Shown: one piece after another, positions 49,306-60,289 of the stretch
Layout of the letters: each line of letters begins with the position of its first letter
How positions within the stretch are numbered: position 1 is the stretch's first letter
Assembly (NCBI GenBank): GCA_963747405.1
Contig: CAVVFG010000006.1
Coordinates: 161,328 to 225,327, forward strand
From: Fodinibacter sp963747405
GTDB lineage: Bacteria; Actinomycetota; Actinomycetes; Actinomycetales; Dermatophilaceae
Direction: 5' to 3'
DNA length: 64,000 bases
Program-made: the position numbers and the translations under genes
Notes under the pieces: generated by a model
What the model was told of the DNA's origin: nothing
The model's database searches: none
The model's input: the letters and a program-made list of their open reading frames with translations, nothing else

Positions 49306-50826
49306 TCAGCAGGTGGCGGCGAGCGACACGGCCTGGGAGTCGTCGGGGGTGGCGGTCGGAGTCGGCTTGGGCATGCCCGGCGCGGTGCTGTGGGAGGGGG
49401 TCGGGGTGGCCGAGGCGGCCGGCGTCTCGGCCGGCGGCTGGAGTCCCCTCTTCACCAGCGCCCGGATCTTGGCGAAGTCGGGGTTGCCCGGGCGCACGAC
49501 ATCAGCGGTCAGGGGCAGCGAGCGGATCGAGCCGCCCTTCTGGATCCGCAGCGCGAGGTCGACCCAGGCCGACAGCTCGTCTCGGGGGATGTCGATGCTC
49601 ACGTTGCTCTTGACGACCGCCGCCAGCTGGGGATAGCTCTTCAGCAGCCCGACCGGGTCGGCCTGCTGCATCAGCGCGCCAGCGACGCAGCGCTGGCGGC
49701 GCATCCGGCTGAAGTCGTCACTGCCCGCACGGGACCGGGCGTACCAGAGGGCGTGCTTGCCGTCGAGGTGCTGCAGGCCAGGCTCGATGTACTCCTGCTT
49801 GTCACCGGTGAAGACCACCCCGCCGGAACTGCCGGTGTGGCACTCGACGCAGACCCGCTGCTGCACGTTGATGTCGACGCCGCCCATCGCGTCGACCAGC
49901 GCGCGAAAGCCTCGCAGGTTGATGACGACCGACTGGGTGATGTCGAGCCCGGTGATCTCGCCGGCCACGTCGACGGTGGACTTGCGGCCGGGGTTCTGCA
50001 CTCCCGGGAAGAGGTCGGGGCGGCCCTCGGCGAGGGTCCAGATGCCGTTCATCAGGCACTGGTCGCCGCAGTCGTACCCGTTGGGGTAGAGGGCGTGCAG
50101 CGGGTTGCTGGTGGGGAAGGGCACCCGCTCCAGGTTGCGGGGGATGCCGATGAGCAGCGTGTCACCCGTCGTGGTGTTGGTACTGACGACCATCATCGAG
50201 TCGGTGCGGGTGCCCCAGCGGCCCTTGCCGGCGTCGGAGCCGATGAGCAGCGTGTTGACCCGCGGCACGTCAGCCCACGGGTCCTGCGCAGCCGTGTCGG
50301 AGAGCGCCACGTCGCGTCGGTCGTTCGGGCTCTCGTCGACGAACACCTGGTCGATGACCGAGGACTGCACGTCGAGGTAGCGCACGGCCAGGGCCGACGG
50401 CGCGGCGACGAGGATGCAGGCGGCAGCCGCGAAGACCACCCGGCCGACGCGCCCGCTGTGGCGGTGCCGCGGCCAGGACTGCTCGGCGGTGAGCACGATG
50501 GAGCCGATCCACAGCACGGCGCCGACCGCGATGCCCACCCCCACCCACTGCAGCAGCTCGGGCTGTACGGCGACATTGAGCACCGAACGCAGCAGGCCAC
50601 CCTGCCCGGCCCGGATCAGCGCCCAGGCGCCGGCCGCCAGCGAGACGAGCACGAGCAGCCAGCCGAGCACCTTCCACCGCGTGCCGAGCAGGCCGGCGCC
50701 GGGGAGCACTGTTCCCAGAGCGATGCGCCAGTAGTACGCACCCGGTGGGTAGCGCAGCTCGGCGCGGCTCGTCGACGGCTCGGGATCACCCGTCCGCCGC
50801 GTGGAGCTCGGCAGCTCTTCGGGCAT
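49306..50826 (-). CDS. LytR-CpsA-Psr (LCP) family protein
   Basis: 506 residues. Three or four membrane helices lie in the first 150 residues, an unusually long membrane part. The LCP catalytic domain (about 185-440) has NTLLIGSDAGKGRWGTRTDS, DTLLIGIPRNLERVP, VVINLRGFRALVDAMGGVD, ALWYARSRAGSDDFSRMRRQ and a Pro/Thr tail. LCP enzymes move polymers such as teichoic acid or arabinogalactan from lipid carriers to peptidoglycan. DCGDQCLMN and VCVECHTG give two extracytoplasmic Cys pairs. The ATG at 50826 gives the cytoplasmic lead. Confidence 0.88.
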   Translation of the reverse strand: MPEELPSSTRRTGDPEPSTSRAELRYPPGAYYWRIALGTVLPGAGLLGTRWKVLGWLLVLVSLAAGAWALIRAGQGGLLRSVLNVAVQPELLQWVGVGIAVGAVLWIGSIVLTAEQSWPRHRHSGRVGRVVFAAAACILVAAPSALAVRYLDVQSSVIDQVFVDESPNDRRDVALSDTAAQDPWADVPRVNTLLIGSDAGKGRWGTRTDSMMVVSTNTTTGDTLLIGIPRNLERVPFPTSNPLHALYPNGYDCGDQCLMNGIWTLAEGRPDLFPGVQNPGRKSTVDVAGEITGLDITQSVVINLRGFRALVDAMGGVDINVQQRVCVECHTGSSGGVVFTGDKQEYIEPGLQHLDGKHALWYARSRAGSDDFSRMRRQRCVAGALMQQADPVGLLKSYPQLAAVVKSNVSIDIPRDELSAWVDLALRIQKGGSIRSLPLTADVVRPGNPDFAKIRALVKRGLQPPAETPAASATPTPSHSTAPGMPKPTPTATPDDSQAVSLAATC

Positions 50827-50993
50827 GGCCCACCAATCTGGTCGCGTGGCAGGTCAGGGCGCGGAGCACCACCACAGGGCACGCGCCTGACCCCCTCAGA
50901 GTAGTCGCCGAGTCTGGGAGATGCCTGACTGCACCGCCGTACGGGAGCTCGGATGGTCCGACGTCACAGCGGGTGCGTGGTGCAATGGCTCGC

Positions 50994-51791
50994 ATGACGA
51001 CGCTCACCCGGTCAGACATCGTCCCCGCCGACCGGCTCCGCCAGGTCGCAGTCACGCTCGCAGAGGTCTTCTGCGTCGTCGGTACGCTGGTCGGGGTGGG
51101 AGTGATCGGCACCCGGGTGGCGGAGTCCTCCGGTGGGGCCCTGGCGGCCGACGCCACGCTGATCGCGCCGGCGGGCCCGGCCTTCGGCATCTGGACCCCG
51201 ATCTACCTCGGGCTGGCCTGCTTCACGGTCTACCAGTGGTTGCCCACCCAGACCGCCGAGCCCCGGCACCGGGCCATCGGGTGGCTCGCCGCGGGGTCGA
51301 TGGTGCTCAACGCCGCGTGGCTGCTCGTGACCCAGCAGGACTGGATCTGGGCGAGCGTGGTGGTGATGGCCGCCCTGGTGGTGACCCTCGGGGTGCTCGT
51401 GCGCCGCCTCCAGGAGCACCCGAGCTACGGGCACGGCGAGACGGTCCTGGTCGACGGGACCTTCGGGCTGTACCTCGGCTGGGTCGCGGTCGCCGCCTGC
51501 GCCAACGTCACCGCAGCCCTGGTGGCCAGCGGGGTCGACCCCGGCGGGTTGGTCGCCGAGCTGGCCGCGGTCGGCGTGCTCGCCGTGGCGGCCGCCGTCG
51601 GGGTGCTCCTCGCCCGGCGGCTCGGCGGCCGGTGGGCGGTCGCCGGGGCGATGGCGTGGGGGCTGGCGTGGATCGCCTACGGCCGGCTGGCCACCGAGCC
51701 GGGCTCCGTCGTGGTCGCGGTGGCAGCCGCGGTCGCCGCCGCGGTCGTGCTCGGCGCCGCGGCGCGTGAGCACCGCAGCCACGTCGCCTGA
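50994..51791 (+). CDS. TspO/MBR-related membrane protein
   Basis: 265 residues, seven or more helices. AGPAFGIWTPIYLGLACFTV matches the TspO signature region, and GWLAAGSMVLNAAWLLVTQQ and VDGTFGLYLGWVAVAACANV follow. The TspO core is extended by two or three C-terminal helices. TspO-like proteins bind tetrapyrroles or sterols; the ligand here is not known. ATG 50994 has TGCAAT 7 nt upstream; 50985 is an alternative start. Confidence 0.75.
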   Translation: MTTLTRSDIVPADRLRQVAVTLAEVFCVVGTLVGVGVIGTRVAESSGGALAADATLIAPAGPAFGIWTPIYLGLACFTVYQWLPTQTAEPRHRAIGWLAAGSMVLNAAWLLVTQQDWIWASVVVMAALVVTLGVLVRRLQEHPSYGHGETVLVDGTFGLYLGWVAVAACANVTAALVASGVDPGGLVAELAAVGVLAVAAAVGVLLARRLGGRWAVAGAMAWGLAWIAYGRLATEPGSVVVAVAAAVAAAVVLGAAAREHRSHVA

Positions 51792-51802
51792 CCGATTCGA
51801 GG

Positions 51803-52192
51803 TCAGCCCGGGCGCCGCGCGTTCGCCGCGTAGTCGGGGAGCTCCTGCAGCGACCACCGGTTGCCGTCGGGGTCGCTGAAGTACACGAAGCGCCCCCACG
51901 CAAGGTCACTCACACCCTCGACCTCGACGCCGCGCTCGCGCAGCTCGGCGTACACGGCATCCGCGTCGGGGACCACCATCTGTAGGTTGTCGAGCGACCC
52001 GGGGGTCATCGCGGTCAGGCCGCGGCCCACCGCGATCGAGCAGGACGACCCGGGTGGGGTCAGCTGCACGAACCGGATGTCGTCGTTCACCGTCTGGTCG
52101 TGGTCGACCGTGAACCCGACCCGGGCGTAGAAGTCCCTGGCCCGGTCGACGTCGGTCACGGGCACCATCACGAGTTCCAGTCTCATCTCCAT
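51803..52192 (-). CDS. VOC (glyoxalase/bleomycin-resistance) family protein
   Basis: 129 residues with two beta-alpha-beta-beta-beta units: LVMVPVTDVDRARDFYARVG, IRFVQLTPPGSSCSI, LQMVVPDADAVYAELRERGV and FVYFSDPDGNRWSLQELPDY. The metal ligands of the VOC fold are partly present; the reaction is unknown. The ATG at 52192 is 7 nt after TAATGT, a leaderless arrangement. Convergent with the TspO-like gene. Confidence 0.85.
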   Translation of the reverse strand: MEMRLELVMVPVTDVDRARDFYARVGFTVDHDQTVNDDIRFVQLTPPGSSCSIAVGRGLTAMTPGSLDNLQMVVPDADAVYAELRERGVEVEGVSDLAWGRFVYFSDPDGNRWSLQELPDYAANARRPG

Positions 52193-52291
52193 GCCGACGA
52201 CATTAGACAACGAGGCGGACAGTTACGGTCCGCTACCTTCGGACCACCACCCGAGCCCCCATCAGCACCGATTCCGGGTGCACGATGGCCC

Positions 52292-53293
52292 ATGGCTGCT
52301 TCCACACCCTCGGTTCTCCCGGCTCTCACCCGTCGCGGCGCGATCACGCTGGCCGCCGCCGCGACCACCACCGCCCTGGCTCCTCCCGCGTCCGCGGACG
52401 GCCGGCGACACGACTCCCACCCCGGCCGCGGGCTGCCCGACACAGTGCCGCTGCCCGACGGCCTTCGGCCCGAGGGCATCACCTCCGGGCGGGGGACCAC
52501 CTTCTACGTCGGTTCGGTCTCCGACGGCCGGATCGTCACCGGCGACCTGCGGCGCATGGGCACTCGCGTGCTGCTTCCCGCCGCCACCGGGCGGTCACTG
52601 CGCGGGCTGTTCTTCGACCGCCGCACGGGGCTGGTCTGGGCGGTGGGCAGCCTGGGCGCCACCTCGCACGTCTGGGCGGTCGACGGGCGCAGCGGCGCCG
52701 TCGTGGCCGATGTGCCCGTGCCCGGTGGCGTGTTCCTCAACGACCTCGTGGTCACCGAGCGGGCGGTGTACTTCACCGACTCCCGGGTCGACCGGCTCGG
52801 GCGCATCGCCCTGAACCGGCGCGGCCGGCCCGACGGCAGCGGAGCGACCTTCGTGGCCCTGACCGGCGCGTGGCCCGGCTTCGACGGCACCAACCTCGCC
52901 GCCAACGGCATCCGGCAGCTTCCCGACCGGTCGCTCGTGCTCAACCACACCTCGGCCGGAGGGCTCTGGCAGGTCGACCCACGAACCGGCGCCACCCGCG
53001 AGATCGTCGTGAGCGGTGGCCCACGGCCGGTCAGTGGCGACGGCCTCGTGCTGGTCGGCAGCACCCTGTACGACGTGCGGGGCAACGGCGGGTTCGCCGT
53101 GTCCGTGTTCCGGCTGAGGCGCCGCCACGGGCGATGGGTGGCGATCGCGCAGGGCACGCTCACCGATCCGACCCTAGACGTGCCGTCTACCGCGACGTTC
53201 GCGGCCGGCTCGCTCTGGGCGGTCAACGCCCGGTTCGGCACCCCGTCGCCCGACACCGCGCCCTACTGGATCACCCGCCTCGAGACGCACTGA
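52292..53293 (+). CDS. Secreted SMP-30/gluconolactonase-like beta-propeller protein
   Basis: 333 residues. The signal (TRRGAITLAAAATTTALA, cleavage near PASA/DG) has twin Arg and looks Tat- or Sec-type. The mature part is a six-bladed propeller of the SMP-30/NHL type: GLRPEGITSGRGTTFYVGSV, GLVWAVGSLGATSHVWAVDG, NDLVVTERAVYFTDSRVDRL, ANGIRQLPDRSLVLNHTSAG and SGDGLVLVGSTLYDVRGNGG. Whether it is a lactonase is not shown. Confidence 0.78.
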   Translation: MAASTPSVLPALTRRGAITLAAAATTTALAPPASADGRRHDSHPGRGLPDTVPLPDGLRPEGITSGRGTTFYVGSVSDGRIVTGDLRRMGTRVLLPAATGRSLRGLFFDRRTGLVWAVGSLGATSHVWAVDGRSGAVVADVPVPGGVFLNDLVVTERAVYFTDSRVDRLGRIALNRRGRPDGSGATFVALTGAWPGFDGTNLAANGIRQLPDRSLVLNHTSAGGLWQVDPRTGATREIVVSGGPRPVSGDGLVLVGSTLYDVRGNGGFAVSVFRLRRRHGRWVAIAQGTLTDPTLDVPSTATFAAGSLWAVNARFGTPSPDTAPYWITRLETH

Positions 53294-53412
53294 CGCAGCG
53301 CACGCAGCGGTTCGGGTGTCGCGCAGCGATGGCGCAGGGCACCCAACTGCTGCGCGGAGCATCGTGCGGGATGCCGGCCGGGCGGGGTCGGCGCCGTGCC
53401 GGACGCCGGGAG

Positions 53413-54954
53413 TCAGCGCGGGGCGTGCTCGTCGAGCACGGCCAGGAGACCCTCGACGGAGAAGGGCTTGACGAGGTAGTCGGTGGCCCCGGCGTTCAAG
53501 GCTCGGGTCACCTTGCCCGGGGCTGCGTCCGCGCTGAGGATGACGACCGGCACGTCGATGCGGTTCTCGCGCGAGCGCAGCTGGCGGAGCACCTCTAGCC
53601 CGTGCAGGTCGGGCAGGTTCTGGTCGAGCAGCACGAGATCGAACGGCGTCGACAGCGCGTGCTCCAGCCCGGTCGCGCCATCGCTGGCGTGTGTCATCCG
53701 CCAACCGGGTCGTAGCTCGAGGATGCGTTCGACGAGGCGCAGGTTGCTCACGTTGTCCTCGACGTAGAGCACCGAGGCCGGGCGGACCGTGGGTCGCGCG
53801 GAGGACGTGCTGCGCCGGATCCTCGGCACCCCCGCCAAGGCAGCGAGCGGGGTGCCGCACTCCTCGAACGTGGCCGTGAAGGTGGCCCCCAGGCCCTCCC
53901 GGCTGGCCACCGTCAGCCGGCCGCCCATCGCCTGCGCCAGACCGCGCGAGACGGCCAGCCCCAAGCCGGTGCCGTCCACCCCGCTTCGGGCCGCGTCGAG
54001 TCGCTCGAAGGGCGTGAAGATCCTGCCCAGGTCCTTGGTCGCGATCCCGGGGCCGGTGTCGGTCACCGCGAGCGAGATGGTGCCCTCGTCACCGCGGGTG
54101 ACCTGGAGGGTCACGTCGCCGTCGGTCGAGTCGAACTTCACCGCGTTCGACAGCAGGTTCATCAGGATCTGTCGCAGCCGTCGCGCGTCGGCCAGCACGT
54201 ACCAGTCGTCGGCCTGGCCCAGCAGCGCATGGAGGTGGACACCGCGGTCTGCGGCCTCGGCCGCTGTCAGCTCCAGGGCCGCTCGGGCCACGGCCCCCAC
54301 GGACACCGGCTCCAAGGAGAGGGACATCCGGCCGGCCTCGGCCGCCGTCACGTCCAGCACGTCGTTGACCAGGGCCAGCAGGTGCTGGCCGCCGCGGGCG
54401 ATCTGCTCAGTGGTCTCGCGTTGGTCCGCCGTCAGGTCGTCGCGTTGCAGGAGCTGGGTGAAACCGAGCATCGCGTTGAGCGGAGTGCGCAGCTCGTGGC
54501 TGACCCGGGAGAGGAACTCGACCGTGGCGTCACTGCTCGCGACCGAGCGGGCGGCCTCGGCCTCGGCCTCTCGCACGCGTTGCTCTCCGACCTGGCGGCG
54601 GTGGGCGGCGACGGCGCTGATCGCGGTTACCGCGGCAAGGGCGAGCACGTAGATGCCCTGCAGCCTGGTCCACCACATCCGGTCGGCCCATGACAGGGCG
54701 AGGATCAGCAGCACGGCATACCCGCCCACCGCGAGGACCGTGCGTGGGGTACCGGTGATGGCCGCGAGGCACGGACCCACCGTGAGCAGCCCGGCCACGA
54801 TGGTGGTCGGGCCGGCGCCGAGGTCGATGAGCGCGAGCACCGAGACCACCAGGGTCGCCACCAGCACACCGCGCCATCCCTCGGCGCCCGGCCGATGCCC
54901 GGCTGCAGTCGGGCGCGCCGCACCGGTGTCCGTGCGCTCGAGCGACGTGGGCAC
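53413..54954 (-). CDS. Orphan hybrid sensor histidine kinase with receiver domain
   Basis: 513 residues from GTG 54954 (GGGGGAGG upstream). Four or five membrane helices lie in 30-125. HisKA has FLSRVSHELRTPLNAMLGF (phospho-acceptor His). The HATPase has LMNLLSNAVKFDSTDGD, VTDTGPGI and GTGLGLAVSRGLA. The C-terminal receiver (about 395-513) has VLYVEDNVSNLR, the acceptor Asp in LVLLDQNLPDLHG, and YLVKPF. No response regulator gene is adjacent, so it is an orphan hybrid kinase. Confidence 0.9.
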   Translation of the reverse strand: MPTSLERTDTGAARPTAAGHRPGAEGWRGVLVATLVVSVLALIDLGAGPTTIVAGLLTVGPCLAAITGTPRTVLAVGGYAVLLILALSWADRMWWTRLQGIYVLALAAVTAISAVAAHRRQVGEQRVREAEAEAARSVASSDATVEFLSRVSHELRTPLNAMLGFTQLLQRDDLTADQRETTEQIARGGQHLLALVNDVLDVTAAEAGRMSLSLEPVSVGAVARAALELTAAEAADRGVHLHALLGQADDWYVLADARRLRQILMNLLSNAVKFDSTDGDVTLQVTRGDEGTISLAVTDTGPGIATKDLGRIFTPFERLDAARSGVDGTGLGLAVSRGLAQAMGGRLTVASREGLGATFTATFEECGTPLAALAGVPRIRRSTSSARPTVRPASVLYVEDNVSNLRLVERILELRPGWRMTHASDGATGLEHALSTPFDLVLLDQNLPDLHGLEVLRQLRSRENRIDVPVVILSADAAPGKVTRALNAGATDYLVKPFSVEGLLAVLDEHAPR

Positions 54955-55130
54955 CCCTCGACCTCCCCCCGGCGGCCCCGCTCGCCGGTCTGGGCGCAGG
55001 TCGCGTCCCCACCCTAACGCCGCTGACACTGGCTCTCCTGTCCGACCGTGTTCTCGCCGGCGGTCTGAACCCGGTCGAACCGGGGCGAGTACCGCGAGCA
55101 CGGCTGACCGGAACGGCCCGGTCGGCCCGG

Positions 55131-55580
55131 TCAGCGGCTGTGCTTCGGGCGCCACACGACCAGCGCCGTGGAGCGGTCGTGCCGGGGGCGCTCACCGAGG
55201 CGGGCCGCATACACGTCACCGCTGGGTGACACCGAGAAGACGCGGGTGCCGCGACCGGCGCCGGCCCGCGCCACCTCGAGCTCGGCCGACAGCTCGGCCA
55301 CCCGCGTGCGCAGCGCGAGCACCTGGTCCTCGAGCTCGAGGATGCGCGCGATGCCGGGCAGCGAGACGCCCTCCTGCTGGGAGAGCCGCTGCACCTCGCG
55401 CAGCAGGGCGACGTCGCGCGGGGAGTAGCGCCGCCCACCACCGCTCGTGCGTGAAGGGGTGACCAGCCCGAGGCGGTCGTACTGGCGCAGGGTCTGAGCG
55501 TGCATGCCGGCGAGCTGGGCGGCGACCGAGATGACGAAGACCGGGGTGTCGTCGTCGGGGCTGAACGAGGAGAGGCTCAT
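55131..55580 (-). CDS. hspR: Heat-shock repressor HspR
   Basis: 149 residues. MerR-type HTH: FVISVAAQLAGMHAQTLRQY then DRLGLVTPSRTSGGGRRYSP and DVALLREVQRLSQQEGVSLP, the classic HspR sequence. It represses the dnaK and clpB operons by binding HAIR, often with DnaK as co-repressor. It is the last gene of dnaK-grpE-dnaJ-hspR. The tail has a Ser/Gly segment typical of Micrococcales HspR. Confidence 0.95.
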   Translation of the reverse strand: MSLSSFSPDDDTPVFVISVAAQLAGMHAQTLRQYDRLGLVTPSRTSGGGRRYSPRDVALLREVQRLSQQEGVSLPGIARILELEDQVLALRTRVAELSAELEVARAGAGRGTRVFSVSPSGDVYAARLGERPRHDRSTALVVWRPKHSR

Positions 55581-55594
55581 CGTCGGGGCTCCCT

Positions 55595-56626
55595 TCAGGT
55601 CCTGGCCTGCTCGAACAGGGCGGCGCGCGGGTCGACGCCCTCCTCCTGCGCCTGCAGCGCCTCGACGGCGGTGCGCGCCTCGTCGGTGAGCCGCTGGGGC
55701 ACCACGACGCTCACCCTGGCGAGCAGGTCGCCGGTGCCGTGCCGGCCCTTGACGCCGTGTCCCTTGACCCGCAGCACGCGCCCGCTCGGCGTGCCCGGCG
55801 CGACCTTGACGCGCACCGGGGTGCCGTCGAGTGTGGGCACCGAGACCGTGGCGCCGAGCGCCGCCTCGGCGAAGGTGACCGGCAGGTCGACGGTGAGGTT
55901 GTCGCCGTCGCGGCCGAACACCGGGTGCCTCTCGACCGACACGGTGAGGATCAGGTCGCCCCTGGCCGCGCCGGGGTCGCCCTCGGCGCCCTTGCCGCGC
56001 AGCCGGATCTTCTGGCCGTCCTTGACGCCCGCGGGCACCTTGGTCGTGATCCGGCGGCCCTCGGCCGTCTGCAGCGTGACCGTGGCGCCCTGCACGGCAT
56101 CCCGGAAGCTGAGCGTGGTGCGGGCCTGCACGTCGGCGCCCGCGCGCGGACCGCGCGGTGCGCCGAACCCCGAGAACGGATCGGCGCCGCCACGCGCCCC
56201 GCGGCCGCCGCCGGCTGCACCGCCGAACATCTGCGCGAGCAGGTCGTCGAGGTCGGGCTGACCGGCACCGGCGCCCGGGCCGCCGGTCGAGAACCGTACC
56301 CGCGAGCCGTCGCCCCCGCCGAACGCCGAGAAGACGTCCTCGAAGCCCCCGTTGCCACCGGGGCCGCCAGCCCGGAAGCGGGCGCCGCCGTGCGCCATCT
56401 GGCGGATGGCGTCGTACTCCTGGCGCTGCTTGGGGTCGGAGAGCACGGCGTTGGCCTCGCCGATGTCCTTGAAGCGCCGCTCGGCCGACGTGTCACCGGC
56501 GTTCTGGTCGGGGTGGTGCTTGCGGGCGAGCTTGCGGTAGGCCTTCTTGATGGTGGCCTGGTCGGCGTCCTGCGGGACGCCGAGGATCGCGTAGAAGTCC
56601 TTCTCGAACCAGTCCTGGCTGGCCAT
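55595..56626 (-). CDS. dnaJ: DnaJ co-chaperone, zinc-finger-less type
   Basis: 343 residues. The J domain has the HPD motif in ARKHHPDQNAGD, with KDFYAILGVPQDADQATIKK before it. A Gly/Phe-rich linker (about 75-150, FGGGDGSRVRFSTGG) and the DnaJ C-terminal domains follow. The four CXXCXGXG zinc motifs are absent, so it is a class B (CbpA-like) protein. It stimulates DnaK ATPase. Third gene of the dnaK operon. Confidence 0.93.
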   Translation of the reverse strand: MASQDWFEKDFYAILGVPQDADQATIKKAYRKLARKHHPDQNAGDTSAERRFKDIGEANAVLSDPKQRQEYDAIRQMAHGGARFRAGGPGGNGGFEDVFSAFGGGDGSRVRFSTGGPGAGAGQPDLDDLLAQMFGGAAGGGRGARGGADPFSGFGAPRGPRAGADVQARTTLSFRDAVQGATVTLQTAEGRRITTKVPAGVKDGQKIRLRGKGAEGDPGAARGDLILTVSVERHPVFGRDGDNLTVDLPVTFAEAALGATVSVPTLDGTPVRVKVAPGTPSGRVLRVKGHGVKGRHGTGDLLARVSVVVPQRLTDEARTAVEALQAQEEGVDPRAALFEQART

Positions 56627-56661
56627 CGGCGCCTCCTCTCAGACGTCGTGGGGTACGGGGG

Positions 56662-57335
56662 TCACTCGGGGTCGGCCACGGCGACCCGGGCCGGCCGCAG
56701 CACCTGCTCCCCGGCACGGTAGCCGGGCTGGAGCACGGTGACCACGGTGGTCGCGGACGCGTCGGCCGGCAGGTCGTCGTCACCGGCGGGCCACGGGGCG
56801 TGCATCAAGGCCTCGTGCTGCATCGGGTCGAACGGCTCCCCCTTGCTGCCGAAGCGTGCCAGGCCGTACTTGCCCAGCGTCGCCTCGAGCTTGTCGGCGA
56901 TGGCCGCGAACGGCCCCTCGACGAGGTCGCCGTGCTCGCGCGCGGCCTGGATGTCGTCGAGCACCGGCAGCACCGACTCGAGCACGTCGCGCACGGCGCG
57001 CTCCTGCACCAGGGCCCGGTCGCGGTCGACCCGGCGCTTGTAGTTGACGTACTCGGCCTGGAGCCGTTGCAGGTCGCCGAGGCGCTCGGCGGCGAGCGCC
57101 GTGTCGGGGTGCGGCACACCGGCATCCGTCACGTCGGTGAAGTCGTCGAGCCCGGCTGCCGTGCCACTGTCAGGTGCGTACGCCACCCCGGCGGGGGTGG
57201 CCCCGGACTGCTCCGGGGCCACCTCCGACCCGTCGTTGACGGACTCGGTGTTGATCGCGTCGTCGGTGTCCGGGGTCGTCGTCGTGACGTCCTCGGGCGT
57301 GCCGTCGGGCGGCCCACCGGTGGCGGTCGGCTCGG

Positions 57336-57339
<4 letters not shown>
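56662..57339 (-). CDS. grpE: Nucleotide exchange factor GrpE
   Basis: 225 residues. An acidic disordered N-terminus of about 85 residues is followed by the long helix (RLGDLQRLQAEYVNYKRRVD) and the beta domain (HEALMHAPWPAGDD). It releases ADP from DnaK. It overlaps dnaK by 4 bp (57336-57339). Confidence 0.94.
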
Positions 57340-59234
<1,895 letters not shown>

Positions 59235-59261
59235 GTGGCTGTTCTCCTTGCGCTGGTACTG

Positions 59262-59282
59262 GTTGAGTGCTCGGGACTCAAG
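59262..59282. promoter_or_regulatory. HAIR operator (HspR site) before dnaK
   Basis: GTTGAGT-N7-ACTCAAG (59262-59268 and 59276-59282). It carries the same left-arm change as the clpB HAIR site, so both have GTTGAGT in place of the consensus CTTGAGT. Confidence 0.9.
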
Positions 59283-59405
59283 GTAGACCGACCCGCTGCC
59301 ATGAGCAAACCGGCCGCTCGAAACTTGCGTTCACATGGCTCAACCCTGGTGCCACCCCGGATGTTCCCGCTGCCGCGGGGAACGCCCCTCGGGTCGTTTG
59401 TGGGA

Positions 59406-59470
59406 TCCGGATTGACTTGTCGTCGTCCGGCTTTCTTGTCGCGGCGTGTCGCTGTCCGGGCTTCTTGTCG
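59406..59470. mobile_element. Tn7-like transposon end: three repeated transposase-binding motifs
   Basis: Three direct copies of TCCGG-(TT-rich)-CTTGTCG occur: TCCGGATTGACTTGTCG at 59406-59422, TCCGGCTTTCTTGTCG at 59426-59441 and TCCGGGCTTCTTGTCG at 59455-59470. They precede a tnsA-like fragment by about 20 bp. Multiple short repeats inside one end are a feature of Tn7-type elements, where TnsB binds. No opposite end is visible in the window. Confidence 0.55.
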
Positions 59471-59490
59471 CACGAGCGGACTCTTGAGGA

Positions 59491-59770
59491 GTGGGCCGGT
59501 CGCCGCGAGGCGAGGTGGAGTTGCGCTACACGTCCGGCCAGGGCGAGGACGTCGTGACGACGTTGGCGGCCGCCCGGTCCGATCTGGTGGCGGCGGGACT
59601 GCCGGTCCGCAGGTTTGGCTCGTATGCGGGGATGCGGCATTACCCGGGCTGGTGGTGGTCGGCGACTACCGGTGACCTGGTCGACTACGAGAGCTTGTTG
59701 GAGCGGGACCGGTTGATGCTGGCCGACTTCGACCGGGGCGTGGTCGCGATCGCGAGCCAACCGTTCGGGA
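59491..59770 (+). pseudogene. Truncated TnsA-like transposase endonuclease
   Basis: The reading from GTG 59491 (RGEVELRYTSGQGEDVVTTL, then RRFGSYAGMRHYPGWWWSAT and DYESLLERDRLMLADFD) matches the N-terminal half of actinobacterial TnsA-like endonuclease subunits, including the E and D catalytic positions. After VVAIASQPF (about 59766) the family match stops. The frame runs on without sense into the SnoaL and AraC genes, so about 60 per cent of the protein is lost. It is directly beside the repeated transposon end. Confidence 0.65.
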
Positions 59771-59914
59771 TCACTGGCCGTGTACAGGAGGGGCGTAGCC
59801 AGACTGTCGGTGCCGTGATCCAAGGTGGTCGTCCGAACATTGGCGCAAACGGACAGAGCCCGTCGTGCCTCCACGCCTACCGTCGTCCTCGACACCCCCA
59901 GCGGAGGAGACACC

Positions 59915-60289
59915 ATGACGACCCCGTCCGACCACCGTTCCCTGTGGGACAGCTACGGCAAGATCTGGTTGATCGCCGACGACGCCGAGCTGGCCGCAGC
60001 GGCCGAGGCGGCGCTCGCGGCGGACTGCACCTACACCGACCCCAACGTGCTTGCCTCCGGGCACGCCAAGATCCTCGACTACGTCCGAACCTTCCAGCAG
60101 GGCATGCCCGGCGGGCACTTCGTGACCACGTCCTACGTGGAGCACCACGGGCGAGCCCTGGCCGACTGGAACATGGTCGCCGGCGACGGCACCGTCGTCG
60201 GCACGGGCCACTCGTTCGCCACCTTCGCGGAGGACTGGAAGGTGTCGTCCCTGACCGGCTTCTTCGACGACCCCGCGGCCGCGGCGTGA
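59915..60289 (+). CDS. SnoaL/NTF2-like fold protein
   Basis: 124 residues. ATG 59915 has GGAGGAG 8 bases upstream. LWDSYGKIWLIADDAELAAA, CTYTDPNVLASGHAKILDYV and HGRALADWNMVAGDGTVVGT outline the cone-shaped NTF2/SnoaL fold, which holds small hydrophobic ligands or acts as a cyclase or isomerase. It overlaps the AraC gene by 4 bp (GTGA, 60286-60289), so the two are coupled. Function unknown. Confidence 0.78.
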   Translation: MTTPSDHRSLWDSYGKIWLIADDAELAAAAEAALAADCTYTDPNVLASGHAKILDYVRTFQQGMPGGHFVTTSYVEHHGRALADWNMVAGDGTVVGTGHSFATFAEDWKVSSLTGFFDDPAAAA

